Source: Siderastrea radians (Eukaryota > Cnidaria > Anthozoa > Scleractinia > Rhizangiidae). Taken from it: a DNA stretch of 64,000 bases. The translations under genes and the position numbers were made by a program. Below, in pieces: positions 10,163-20,572 of the stretch. Positions within the stretch are counted from its first letter, which is position 1, and every line of letters begins with the position of its first letter. The notes under the pieces were generated by a model. The model saw only the letters and a program-made list of their open reading frames with translations, was not told where the DNA came from and searched no databases. The DNA is taken from contig OZ024888.1 of assembly GCA_964017195.1 (NCBI GenBank), positions 10,859,701-10,923,700 on the forward strand. Reading direction: 5' to 3'.

Positions 10163-12541
10163 TTTCTTGCTGGGAAAATCGTCTTTAAGCGCGGGCTTGT
10201 CTGAATCAGATAGGGGCAGTATAGCTTACAAGGGCGGAATTGTTTAAATGGAAATTGAGCCCCGATATGTCCTTAATGATTGTCACAAATGGACGGGTTT
10301 AGAAATAAATAAATAAAATTTGCGTGCATGTAAAGCAGGCGACAAAATGTTCATCAGATCCAGCGATTTTCCGGGTAGATTGCCAAGAGAGCTTTCAACA
10401 GGTAGTGCAACAGCAGTAATTGAAAGAATTCTTTTTTCTTTCTGACAACGAGTCTGATATAATAATAATAAAATAAAAATTCGGAAGGCACGAACACAAC
10501 TTAAGGGCTAAATTCTAGTTATAGACCCAGTTTTTGTCTTGTAAGATAGACAAATGAAATTGCAAATGAAAAGGTTGAAAGTTTCTCATTAATAAAATAT
10601 TGGTTGGCTAAATTGAAATTTTCTCCTAAACAGACTTAAGATCCTAGCCAACCCAAGCGTAAACGACGCGTTAAACACTTTTTTTGGGCTACTACATTTA
10701 CAAAATGAAACCTCAGAATGATTCATTATTAATTTTTGAGTTCGAAAGTAAAATTATCTACATAGAGAATTGAGCTTTTTCAGGAAACCTGTCAATCCAG
10801 TATCTATGTTAACGTCTAGTCCTGTCTATGTCCAGTTCAGTTTTTCTATGGGAGTGAGTTGTTGCAACTCTCGTATCTTTCTTTTCTTTTCTCTCTCTTT
10901 TTTTTTTTTACTTTTTGTCAATATGAAATTACATTAGCCTTTCGTTATCTCAAACGGGTAAGGGAGACCGAATTTTTGAGGTAACGAGTTTTCGAGATAG
11001 TTAATGCTAAACATTGAAGTTAGCAACATCAACTATTCAAGACTACTAGAAATGGTGATATTAATAATCACCTTACTAAGCACCGTCATCAGCACCATTA
11101 TCAACGAATCACTCGGCTGGAAAGCTGGTTTACTAACTTAGAACAAACACCGCTGAACTGACCGTTGCCAACAACTACCTGCACCTTACCAACGACTTCT
11201 TGACGACACCAACAAGACAGAAACATTAAGACTAACCGACTTATTTGACTAACAATAGACCGACGGACATTTGACTAAAAAGAAATGGATCGAAAAACAC
11301 CAATCACGTACGTTTTACAGTCTTCACAGCCAAAAACATCACGGCTTAACAGACAGACGAGCAATAACATGACGAGTTTGTCAACCAATGAGGACAGTGA
11401 CCACAGACCTATAACATCTACTGACGATTCACAGTTCACTTGACTCTACGGTGACCATTTCTTCTTTTCAAAAATTCTGAATACCAGAAACAAAACGGAA
11501 CATTCGGCTGGAACGTATTTGGGGGAAGGGGGGGAGGAGATGAAGTGGGAACAGAGGGGGCGAGAAGAGGGATCCCACAAGGTGGCAGGAAGCGGAAGAA
11601 ATAAGGAAACCTAGCACAACGATTGGGTAACATTTTGCAATAGAAAAATCGCAAAGAGCGGGGAAGCGGGATGTTTGGACCCCCTGTACTCCCCGTCCCG
11701 ACATTTAAAGTGCAACGGAGCCCCTGTGGGCACCACTGATAACTGATTTGGCCACCCTGATAAATCATCGACCATCAATGTTTGTTCGTCTGGTTACTCA
11801 CGTCCGGTGATTTGTTTAGCATATAAGAAAAACTTATATAAAGACGCCGTTACCTCTACTCAGCTCTAAAACGCGCGTTTTGCACGACGATCAAAATCCG
11901 ATTTGTTATCTGGATGTAAAATGTGTCTTTATTAGACGAACTAAGCAGACGAGTGATAGGTCAACTAAGCATTTTTCTGCTTACTAGTTATAGAACAATG
12001 CGTCTGTAGCGGGATAAAGTGGTGAAAGGGGGGGGGGGGGAGGGTAGGGGTCCTACATGGGAAAGAACCGTGGCGAAACAAGGGAAGGGGCCAGGAGTAC
12101 CGCCCCCTTTTGTTACAGACATAACAACCCCCGATGCGGCGAAATGTTTTCCTTTTTGAAACACTTTTTCACTCCGGATCCCGGTGTTTTTCTCCGGGTC
12201 CCCTTTCAAAACTGAGTCCTAATTCGCCACTGAATAACTCAATCTTCTCAATTCAGAGTCTATCTTTTTCACGAAATGAAGGTCATAAAATGATATTTCA
12301 CAACAAATCCACAAAGTGATGTTTTACAATTGGTTTTATTCATTGACATCATGCTAGAGGACAAAGTATACAGCACCGAGGAAACTCTCGGCTAACTAAT
12401 TTACAAAAAAAGAAAATACAAGAAAATTGTATGCATGCATTTTACTTGAACGATATACAAGATCGTCTAACATGTGTAGCAGTTTGTTAAGAAAAACTGC
12501 AACCAATAAACTCATTCAGAATTATTGGATTGCCCTCCACT
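10163..12541. other. Intergenic region between the two calmodulin-like genes
   Basis: This contains the presumed promoter and 5' UTR of CML1 just above 10162 and the 3' flank of CML2. I see no canonical TATA box in the right orientation upstream of the CML1 ATG. G-rich, purine-skewed tracts at about 11520-11700 and 12025-12100 look repeat-derived. The proline-rich frames on the minus strand there are their shadows. A 'cgttatctcaaacgggtaag...gagataacgag'-type repeat lies near 10940-11000. Confidence 0.5.
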
Positions 12542-15500
12542 CTAGTCGTTGCTGACGATTCTTGTAAATTCTGTGACAGTAGGGAAATAAAGGAAAATAG
12601 GTCAAAGGCGGAATCTCACTTCAAATCCCTATATTTGTGTTATGCTGGCCCGCAAATGAAGCAATTGTGGATTGCTTTCGCGAATATTATTAACTTTCCG
12701 ATATGAACGAAGAGAAGCTATATTTGAACTCCCACGCAGAAAAAAAGGCGCTACAGGATCTACGTTCGGCAAGGTTGTTTTAAATCAGAGCTTGTAAACG
12801 CAACTTCCTTTCAAGTCAGGCATGACGAAGCAAGAAACACCAAACGCGCACAGAAACCTCTCGCGATAAATTCAAAAAGCTGTTTTACTGATCAAATAGT
12901 CCGATTTTTCTACGTCACTTTTCACCAGAAATACTTTATTACTTGATTCATTTGAAGAACGTAACAGGTCGTTTTGCATACAACTCCCATGATTCCCCAC
13001 AAGCGTGTAACAATTAGAAGGAGCTGGGCATTGTGCCAGATCTACTATAGTACCACTTTATACTACAACGCTAAATTTTGGCGTGCTCCCATTGGTGGAA
13101 ATAGATCACGTGATGCGATAGTGTCTCTCCTCAGCGGGCGCCTAACAGCGCATAGTGCCCGTTTTTGGCAATTTTCCCTCAAGATTTAGCGTTGTACAAT
13201 AAAAACAGTAGAGTCGCCCGGAAATTTGATGTTCAAACTTCATTTAAGCATAATATTGTAAACATCAAATTTCCCTGGGCACACGATAGTGCCTTCGACA
13301 GAAGAACTCTATTGTTTAAATAGAAAACGTGTATATACCCTTCAAGTCAACAAGGTTATCCTTGTTGACATCGGCCTTGATGAACATATTCTTCAGTTCT
13401 GAGTCAGCCAGATTCTCTCCACAGTTTCTCATCACTCTCTTCAGGTCATCAAATGTGATGAAGCCATCACCATCAGAATCAAACAGCTTGAAAGCTTGAC
13501 GCAGCTCCGTCTGATGGCCCTTTTCCTGGGTCTGGGACATCATCACCAGGAACTCATTGAAGTCGATGTGTCCACTCCCTACAAGGCAAGGGATGCAATT
13601 GAGCTGCACCAAGTGGCTCTAACTTTCCAGTGTGTGGATAAAATCTTGAAGTGTAAATGAAAGCTATTGAGCGGGAATTATTTCTTGTAGCACTTTTTAT
13701 TATGTTGTACAAGGCGAGTGGTTAAAATCTTAAAGTGGTGTCATTCAGATGGCTATCGAGCGGCAAATTTTCCTGTGGTTTCTTTAACAATGCCGCATGA
13801 GGTGGTACAAAAAAGGAAATCTTTACTGTGGTGCTGTTTATTATGCTGTGAAAAGTGTTCTAACTTTTGAGTCTGCGGATAAAATCCTAAATGAAAGCTA
13901 TCATGTTGTACTGATTTTTTTTACCAGCTCTAGGGGGGTTCTAACTTTTTAGTCGGTGGATAAAATCCTAAAGTGTTACTATTCAAACGAAAGCTATTGA
14001 GCAGCTCTTTCCAAAGGTATTGCCGATTGTCTTGGAAGTAAAGTTCTACATCACCCACCATCAGCATCCACATCTCTGATCATTTCCTCCAGTTCCTGCG
14101 GGGATGGATTCTGTCCCAGTCTCCTCATCACAACTCCGATCTCATCAGTGGTGATGAAACCACTGCCATCGTGGTCAAAAAGCTCGAATGCCTCGCGGAA
14201 ATCTGAAATAGATTGGAAAGGTAATGATGTCAAAGAAACTTTCAGAAATTTCTAGCTTCGAATCACATTTTCAAGTGTACTAACCAAAATATATGCCTAC
14301 AGATAATTTGGGCTTTATAGCACAAAACTATTTTGAGACACCGGTTGAGAAAGGCTAGAACTCTTCCATACAAATGTCTGTTTAATTTTTTTTAAATGGT
14401 TCACTGCGTAATTCAGCGTCCCAAAGGGAAGTGTTTAGAGCCAGAAAGCCTTTCTCCGCTTCGCACAATCCCGCCCAAGAATGCTGACTCTGACCATATA
14501 AGACCTTGGAATGAAGCGATGGAGTCCTAGAACCTCAATATTTTTCGTCTTGGAGCCATCGTTGCTGAATTTTCAGCCCTGGGTGCTGTAGCCATAAATA
14601 CATTGGGACCCTGCGTAATGACCCTAGGCTAAAATTGACTACTTTGCGTGCAGAGGTCTGGGACGTCAAATCGTCTATTTCCCCATCAAACCTCCCTGTT
14701 TATATGTTGTGGTTCAATTTTATCTTTGGTTCAATTTTTATTTCCCTTTGTGTTATACTCATTATCATACGTTACCACACATAAAAACAAAGGAAAAATA
14801 AAAACTGAACCAAGAATAAAATTGAACCACAACATTTGCACCAAATTTTGTATCTAGTCAATGACAATAAAACGTGAAAATCGAAAAATACGGATTTCCC
14901 ATACATCACCTACATAATGTCATGGTCTCAGTGAAGCCTGAACAAATGCTCATTCTGGCAAATTGGAACCCTGAGTGAAGTGATAGAGCCCTTAACGAGC
15001 TCCGACTTCAGCGTTTGAAAACACACTCAAAACAGTACTAAACTAAGCTAATAGTTACGAAAAGAATATTTATTCTGTTTAGGTTACTCGTTTCTATGAC
15101 TTACGTTTCTTTTCTTTCTCTGAGAATTGCACCTAAAAACAGAAACATAAGTCTGTAGTTAATTATCAAGTTTAAACAGCTGAAAGAAAGGAATGTTTTT
15201 AAACAGATAAAAAAGTCTCATAAATTACCGGAACAAATATCAAATACAGCGACAATCTAACGGTCCCAATGGCCTTTATGCTGCATTTAATTTTATCACT
15301 GCAGATTTTCGTGTATACGACAGTCGCTTTTGCTCCATTCTGTGTACGCGTTGCCTGCCTATGTTTTTATTTGGTCTCAGTCCTCTCCCAAATATAGATG
15401 GTTCTTGAATGGTAAATGCATACTTGACAGATGAGTATTTTGCTAGTGAGAAAGCCAGTTAGCTAACTGAATTTTAAAAACGTAAACACCGAAAGGCACT

Positions 15501-16218
15501 CTTGCGTGACAGAAGATGCCAAGCTTGTGTACATATTCAAGCTATTTGAGCCGCCTAGTTTAAACGAAATAAATTTAATGTGCTCAACAGAAATTTGTCT
15601 ACCTTACTGTAGTTCAACTTTGCGACGTTAAAAAGAATTGCAACTGCTCTTCGAGAGAAACAAACGTGCTGAAATGAATGTTATTTTAAGCGTCTGTGGC
15701 GACAAATGCTATACGCCCTTCCTCTGGAACTTTCGAGGGCATTTTTCGCTCCAGTTTGCACAGTTTTTGCGAGGAAATATGCCGACGAAATTCGACAAAT
15801 TTCCTTATTTGCTCTCTGTCAAACCTCCTTGAAGACGAAATGAATGGCAAGAAATCGAAAAAAATAATGCCAAACTTCGGCCAGTGTTTGATGCTAGAAT
15901 TGCTATCGTGGACTAGTGAAATGCACACAAATCAATATTTCGGCAAAACAAGAGAACACAAATTTTAGAAATGTTGAAGAATGTATTCAAGTCGTAAATT
16001 GAGAATCACAACTGAACAATCGACGACATTAAAACTTAAGCAAAAAATTGAGCAGATCGATTAAACTTTGTTCGTCATTTCCATCAATTACTTCAAATGG
16101 ACAACGACGACGCTTTGGTAAACTAAGGGACGTTATTTAATCGGCTTATACAACAGAATTTCACGGAACGGGTCTTTTGAACGAATAAAGGAGCAGATTT
16201 CGATGTAATGCTTACCAT
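12542..16218 (-). CDS. Calmodulin-like EF-hand protein, five exons, 147 aa (CML2)
   Basis: Minus-strand exons with matched phase: 16216-16218 (ATG only, followed by gtaagc), 15105-15132, 14059-14202, 13339-13578 and 12542-12570 (ending SND-stop). The 147-residue product has EF loops at 20-31 ([12 protein letters not shown]), 56-67 ([12 protein letters not shown]), 92-103 ([12 protein letters not shown]) and 128-139 ([12 protein letters not shown]). Loop 3 ends in Asp instead of Glu, and loop 4 has Asn where Gly is usual, so the C-lobe may bind Ca2+ differently. Exon 3 is 144 nt, as in CML1, and the ATG, first-EF and last-exon introns are at the same codons. CML1's intron inside the third EF-hand region is absent here, so exon 4 is 240 nt. 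The two genes are head-to-tail and clearly paralogous. Role: Ca2+ sensor by family; targets unknown. Confidence 0.88.
14704..14835. mobile_element. Foldback element with about 55-bp arms
   Basis: 'atgttgtggttcaattttat' at 14704 is mirrored by 'ataaaattgaaccacaacat' ending at 14835, and the similarity continues inward through 'ttggttca(a/g)tttttatttt'. A short centre separates the arms. It lies in the CML2 intron between exons 2 and 3 and has no coding capacity. It could form a long hairpin in the pre-mRNA. Confidence 0.75.
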
Positions 16219-16832
16219 GATGTCTCCAGGAACAAAAAAAGTCGTAGATTCTCCTCTTGAAAAGTTTGCTACCTGCGATCGCAAGCTTTTAACCTCAGCG
16301 TCAGTGCATAAATGGTAATTTATAAAAAGCCGCTCGAAAACAAAATTTGCAATGCAGAATAGCTTCGTCACACTTTTCGTGACAATAGTGACGTAACACT
16401 AGAAAGTACAAGAAAGGCAAAATGTTCGGAAGGCCTCGGAATTCGGAATTAGTTGTACGTGACAAAAAGCTAGAGATTTCTCTCGCGAAATGTCGCCTTT
16501 AACTTTTGCAACATGGGAAAATTAATTGTTAGGTACTTTTGATTTTGGAGGCACTCGTTAAGAGTACGAAATGAGATCAGCGCTTTTGTTCATTCATAAA
16601 GAACAGCTAGGGAATTCGGAGAATAAAACCCCATATTAGCACAGCGACTGTGTTAGCTTACACAAAAGTCCTTTTGCAAGCCCTGAAACAAACTGAGAAA
16701 ACAGAAAATAACGTTAAAAACCGTTTTGCTTAAATTTTCTCCTTGGACGCCCCTGAAAGGTCAACGACGCCTAAAAAAGAACTCGTGCTTGACGGACGCC
16801 ATTTCAAGTGCTCCTGTGTTCACTGTTAAAAC

Positions 16833-17430
16833 GAAAAATCTGTTTTCCAAAATTTGGCTAAAATGCAAAGCGAAAACACGAGTACCGTGGCCAAAGGCTT
16901 TCATTCGATTACTCATATTAATATTAAAGAGACATATGCATGTCTAAAAGTTAGAACCAACTTGTACAGCATAATAAACAGCACCACAGTAAAGTACTGC
17001 TCAGTGGCTTTAATTTGACCGTTACAGCTTAGGATCCGTCCAAAGAGCTGAACGTTAGATCCACTTCCTGCAACGTAACAACAAAGAACCACACGAAAAT
17101 ACTGAGTGCCCATTTGATGGCCACATTTTAGGAAAAATCTGTTTTCCAAAATTTGGCTAAAATGCAAAGCGAAAACACGAGTACCGTGGCCAAAGGCTTT
17201 CATTCGATTACTCATATTAATATTAAAGAGACATATGCATGTCTAAAAGTTAGAACCAACTTGTACAGCATAATAAACAGCACCACAGTAAAGTACTGCT
17301 CAGTGGCTTTAATTTGACCGTTACAGCTTAGGATCCGTCCAAAGATCTGAACGTTAGATCCACTTCCTGCAACATAACAACAAAGAACCACACGAAAATA
17401 CTGAGTGCCCATTTGATGGCCACATTTTAG
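16833..17430. repeat. 299-bp tandem duplication containing units of the ~105-bp repeat
   Basis: 16833-17131 and 17132-17430 are direct copies that differ at only about two positions by eye (agag/agat and acgta/acata), so the duplication is recent. Each copy contains 'gttagaaccaacttgtacag' and 'cataataaacagcaccacag', the words that define the arrays at 29455-30430 and 36560-37560. Open frames of 66-100 codons on the minus strand are shared by the two copies and look like repeat shadows. Confidence 0.9.
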
Positions 17431-19070
17431 ATTTTATTCGGAGACCTAAACTCATGGCTCAGCACAATAAACAGCACCAGAAAAGAGAAGAGAAGAGAAG
17501 AGAAAATTTTAAATACCTGAAACATCATTTTCTTCTTTCTCAGGTTGTATAAGAGCTTTTTAAAGGCATACTTGTGTAAGCTAACATGGGTTGATCTGTT
17601 CGGAGTTCTTAGCTGACAATTTTAGGCCGCAGAAAATTTTAGGAATTTCCTAGCTACTGATAGCTCTCCAAAAATTAAAGCTAAAACTCATTTAACACTC
17701 TAAACGACATATATATGTCCCTCAAAAAAAAAAAAAAAAAAAAAAAAATGAACTAATCAGTCTCCTTGTAACGAAAGTCTCAGATGATGTTTCGCCAAAG
17801 AAATCTCCAGGTTTCCCTGCAATTATATCCGAAAATCTCAGGCGATTTAGGTCTTCCGAACAGATATTCCCCGAAACGAACCGTTGGGTGACCCTGATTA
17901 CTATACAGTAGCTTTTCACTGCAGATCACAGTACAAAGTCATTTACAAACTCGAATGTTAGCTAACTAACACTACACGAATCGACGTTTGAATACGCTGG
18001 GTAGCAAGGTTTCTCTCATGCTTTTCTCGTGGAACAGTGGTCGTCCTTCGACGGTCTTGAACGGAGGCCGATCAAGAAGGCGCCTGTATGAGTAAAATAA
18101 TATGAGACTCGCATTTCCATTTTTTATATTTCACCAGTCTTTTTCGTACAATATCACCTTTTCTTCATTTTTCATTTTAAATTCACACTCTGTTAACTTG
18201 ACCTTATCAAACAGAAGTTCCTTCGCCAATTTTGCCATACTCTTAGACTGAAAAGAAACAAATATAAAACTGTCGCCAACGGCTCTAGCAGCAGTGGCGA
18301 TTTGCTGAATCAAATGAGCCTTGCATAACTCGGGGTCTTGTGTGAAAATGCTGCATGTCCATTCCAGCACTTCTGTCCTCGGTGTTAGTCGCCCGTGACT
18401 GAAAGAAATCGGCAAATGTTCATCGGAGCAATGCTCGACGAAAAGTTGATCACCATCCTTAAGCATGTAATCGATATTTGATTGGATCGCCTCGAAGGGG
18501 AACCAGTCGATAACGAGCGTTTCGTTCGGAAATAAATTCTTGACAACGGGGCGAGACAATATTACATCGGCGAAATGTTCTCGAGTGCTAACCGTCAGCT
18601 GTTTTTCAGCTCTTGGAAGCTTTTCGACTTCAAAAAAGCTGTTATCGACGTTGCAAGCCACCGAGTATTGCACAAGCAGTTCTCGGTAATTGCGAGAAGC
18701 GTCTCGTTCATGCGTAGTCACTAAACGCGCACGGCAAATGCCCGGAAAAGTCTGCTGAATGTAGGTTTTCAAAGCTTCGGAGAGACGTGTTCCGTAACTG
18801 CGACCTCGATAATCCGGGTGGATTCTTCTCGCCCTGTTAACCGCGGTCTTTCCATCGTCTACAGTGACCTGTGCTTCTAAACCGATTATTTTGCCCGCAA
18901 TAATGGCAACCATTATTGTGATATTGTCTTGCTTTAGCCACTCGTGATATACTGTTGGGAGGTAATCGTGTCCACCGTAGATTCCCTTCGACAGTTTCTG
19001 AACTTCTTCGAAATCTTGCGGTGTAGCAAGACGGAATGATAAAGAGTCCTCCATGTTGAGCGCGATGATG
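17409..19070. repeat. Segmental duplication, copy 1 (partner 30362-31985)
   Basis: Homology to the partner starts in 'gcccatttgatggccacatt' and resumes at 'ctgcagatcaca' near 17920. It passes through 'cgaatgttagctaactaaca' and 'ctcgtggaacagtggtcgtc', covers the GNAT gene and stops within about 20 bp upstream of its ATG. Copy 1 has about 440 bp (about 17470-17910) with no counterpart, including a 25-nt poly-A run at about 17724-17748. Confidence 0.8.
18131..19054 (-). CDS. GNAT-family N-acetyltransferase, NAT16/histidine-acetyltransferase-like, copy 1 (307 aa)
   Basis: Single-exon gene. I chose the ATG at 19052-19054 (MEDSLSFRLA) because homology to the second copy begins there; an upstream in-frame ATG would add 21 unconserved residues. 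The N-terminal half is a GNAT fold: RLATPQDFEEVQKL is the usual first strand and helix, GKIIGLEAQVTVDDG is the central strand pair, and R83-G-R-S-Y-G88 is the acetyl-CoA pyrophosphate-binding loop (motif A, R/Q-x-x-G-x-G/A). The C-terminal half has no motif I can name but is the length expected for N-acetyltransferase-16-like proteins. In that family the human enzyme acetylates free histidine; the substrate here is unknown. It has no signal peptide or membrane segment and is presumably cytosolic. It is roughly 85% identical by eye to the copy at 31043-31966. Confidence 0.85.
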   Translation of the reverse strand: MEDSLSFRLATPQDFEEVQKLSKGIYGGHDYLPTVYHEWLKQDNITIMVAIIAGKIIGLEAQVTVDDGKTAVNRARRIHPDYRGRSYGTRLSEALKTYIQQTFPGICRARLVTTHERDASRNYRELLVQYSVACNVDNSFFEVEKLPRAEKQLTVSTREHFADVILSRPVVKNLFPNETLVIDWFPFEAIQSNIDYMLKDGDQLFVEHCSDEHLPISFSHGRLTPRTEVLEWTCSIFTQDPELCKAHLIQQIATAARAVGDSFIFVSFQSKSMAKLAKELLFDKVKLTECEFKMKNEEKVILYEKDW

Positions 19071-20572
19071 CAACTATGTACCGTATGCAAAGACAGACGC
19101 TCATCACGCAACATCAATCTGCATCATTAATCCGTCTGCAGGCTTTGCTACCATGTGGTTCAAATTATTAAGGGCAAAAATGCTCCGTAAATTGTACACT
19201 AACTAGAGTTTTTTGTTGCACCCGACAAGGGTAAAAAATTTAGGAACATGCTTAGAAAACGCAAGGTTGGAATTTTCTTACTGGATACGGTCACTTTTTT
19301 TCCCAGTCGTTTTAAAAATGAGAGGCCTATGTAGAGCACTAAACGTTTAAGTTAACGCTCTTTGTGAAAACGAATTCGAGAATATCGAAGAGTGTACACT
19401 GCATTGCTGTTAAATCTATTTTACCATACATCTATAGCCTGGACATCAGCAACAAAGCTGTTTCTACTGAATTGGTTTTGAGACTACTCACGACTACTGA
19501 TTTACTGCAACTGGGAAACACCTTTTTTAAAAAACAAAGAGTGTTAAGAATTTCCAATTGAGAAAAATGTTAAGATCAAATATAGTTAATTTGCTGCGAA
19601 ATCTTAAACGGCAATGGTCTAAAATTAAAATTTCTTTGAAGTTAATGCAAATTGCATGTTAAACATTTTCAACAATGATGACATTACCAGATAGTACTAT
19701 TATTACCTTCGTTGAAAAAAAAAACAGTTATACCCTGAAGAATAGGTTTATGCTGAAATTTTTACCATTAAAATTTAATAACTCCAGGCACAGACATTTA
19801 AATAATCGTGTGGCGCAGACATAATGCGACTAGGTCAAAACGTAAAAACTTACTTTACTCTCAAGTTCAGTGGAAACTAAATTTTCTCTAACTAGCCGTA
19901 TGTAATCAAGAGAAATGATGCAGCATTTGTTTGCATGGTTTGACAACGAGGTGTTGAATAAATGTTGGAACAGAACATTCTATATCAAATCTAAAATTTC
20001 GAAAAATTAGTATTATAAAAGGTACATTTACAGAAAGCTCTGACATAGCGGCGTAGACATTGCGTGGTGAAGAATGTTCATATCAACGTTTCCGGTTATA
20101 TATCATAGCGGAATTCAATATTTTTTAAAGGCTGCTTTTCTCTTAGCCGTCAACTATTCGTGAAATCATGACAGTACGACCGATCCTGTCGCCAGTGTAC
20201 CGGTGTCACGCGACAAGATGAAGTCAGTGATCGTATTCCCTATCCGACAATATTGAAACATATCAAAAGAAATCAGTTGTTGCCTTCTGGGTCGCTGAAG
20301 TTACGGTTACTAACAAGAGAATTATAGAAAAAAACTAGAGAAATATCATTTTTGTAAGCCGTCATTTCATTGAGACATCCTGCAATATCATTAAAACTGG
20401 TCGATGATTGTCATCTTTGTTTATAATCCATCCATCGCATCCTCGAGAATACCCACGATTTTCAGCAACGTTGAGCCCATATATTTTAAACATAAATCGC
20501 TGTATTTTGTATAAGGTGGAAAATGTATTTTTCTCTGACAAAATGTTTTGTAGACAGAAAATTGTCGTCGCT
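19071..20572. other. Intergenic, no gene seen
   Basis: AT-rich sequence upstream of GNAT copy 1. I find no exon with splice support, tandem array or terminal-repeat element. The short frames, including 19364-19561, have no recognisable composition. Confidence 0.5.

Noticed and set aside
11436..11768. Proline-rich 110-codon minus-strand frame
   Set aside because: It arises from G-rich skewed sequence. There is no motif, splice site or paralogue.
16913..17412. Repeated 66-100-codon minus-strand ORFs (MGTQYFRVVLCCYVAGSGS)
   Set aside because: They recur with the ~105-bp repeat in three places and are decayed in most units. I treat them as repeat shadows, although a very old coding origin cannot be excluded.
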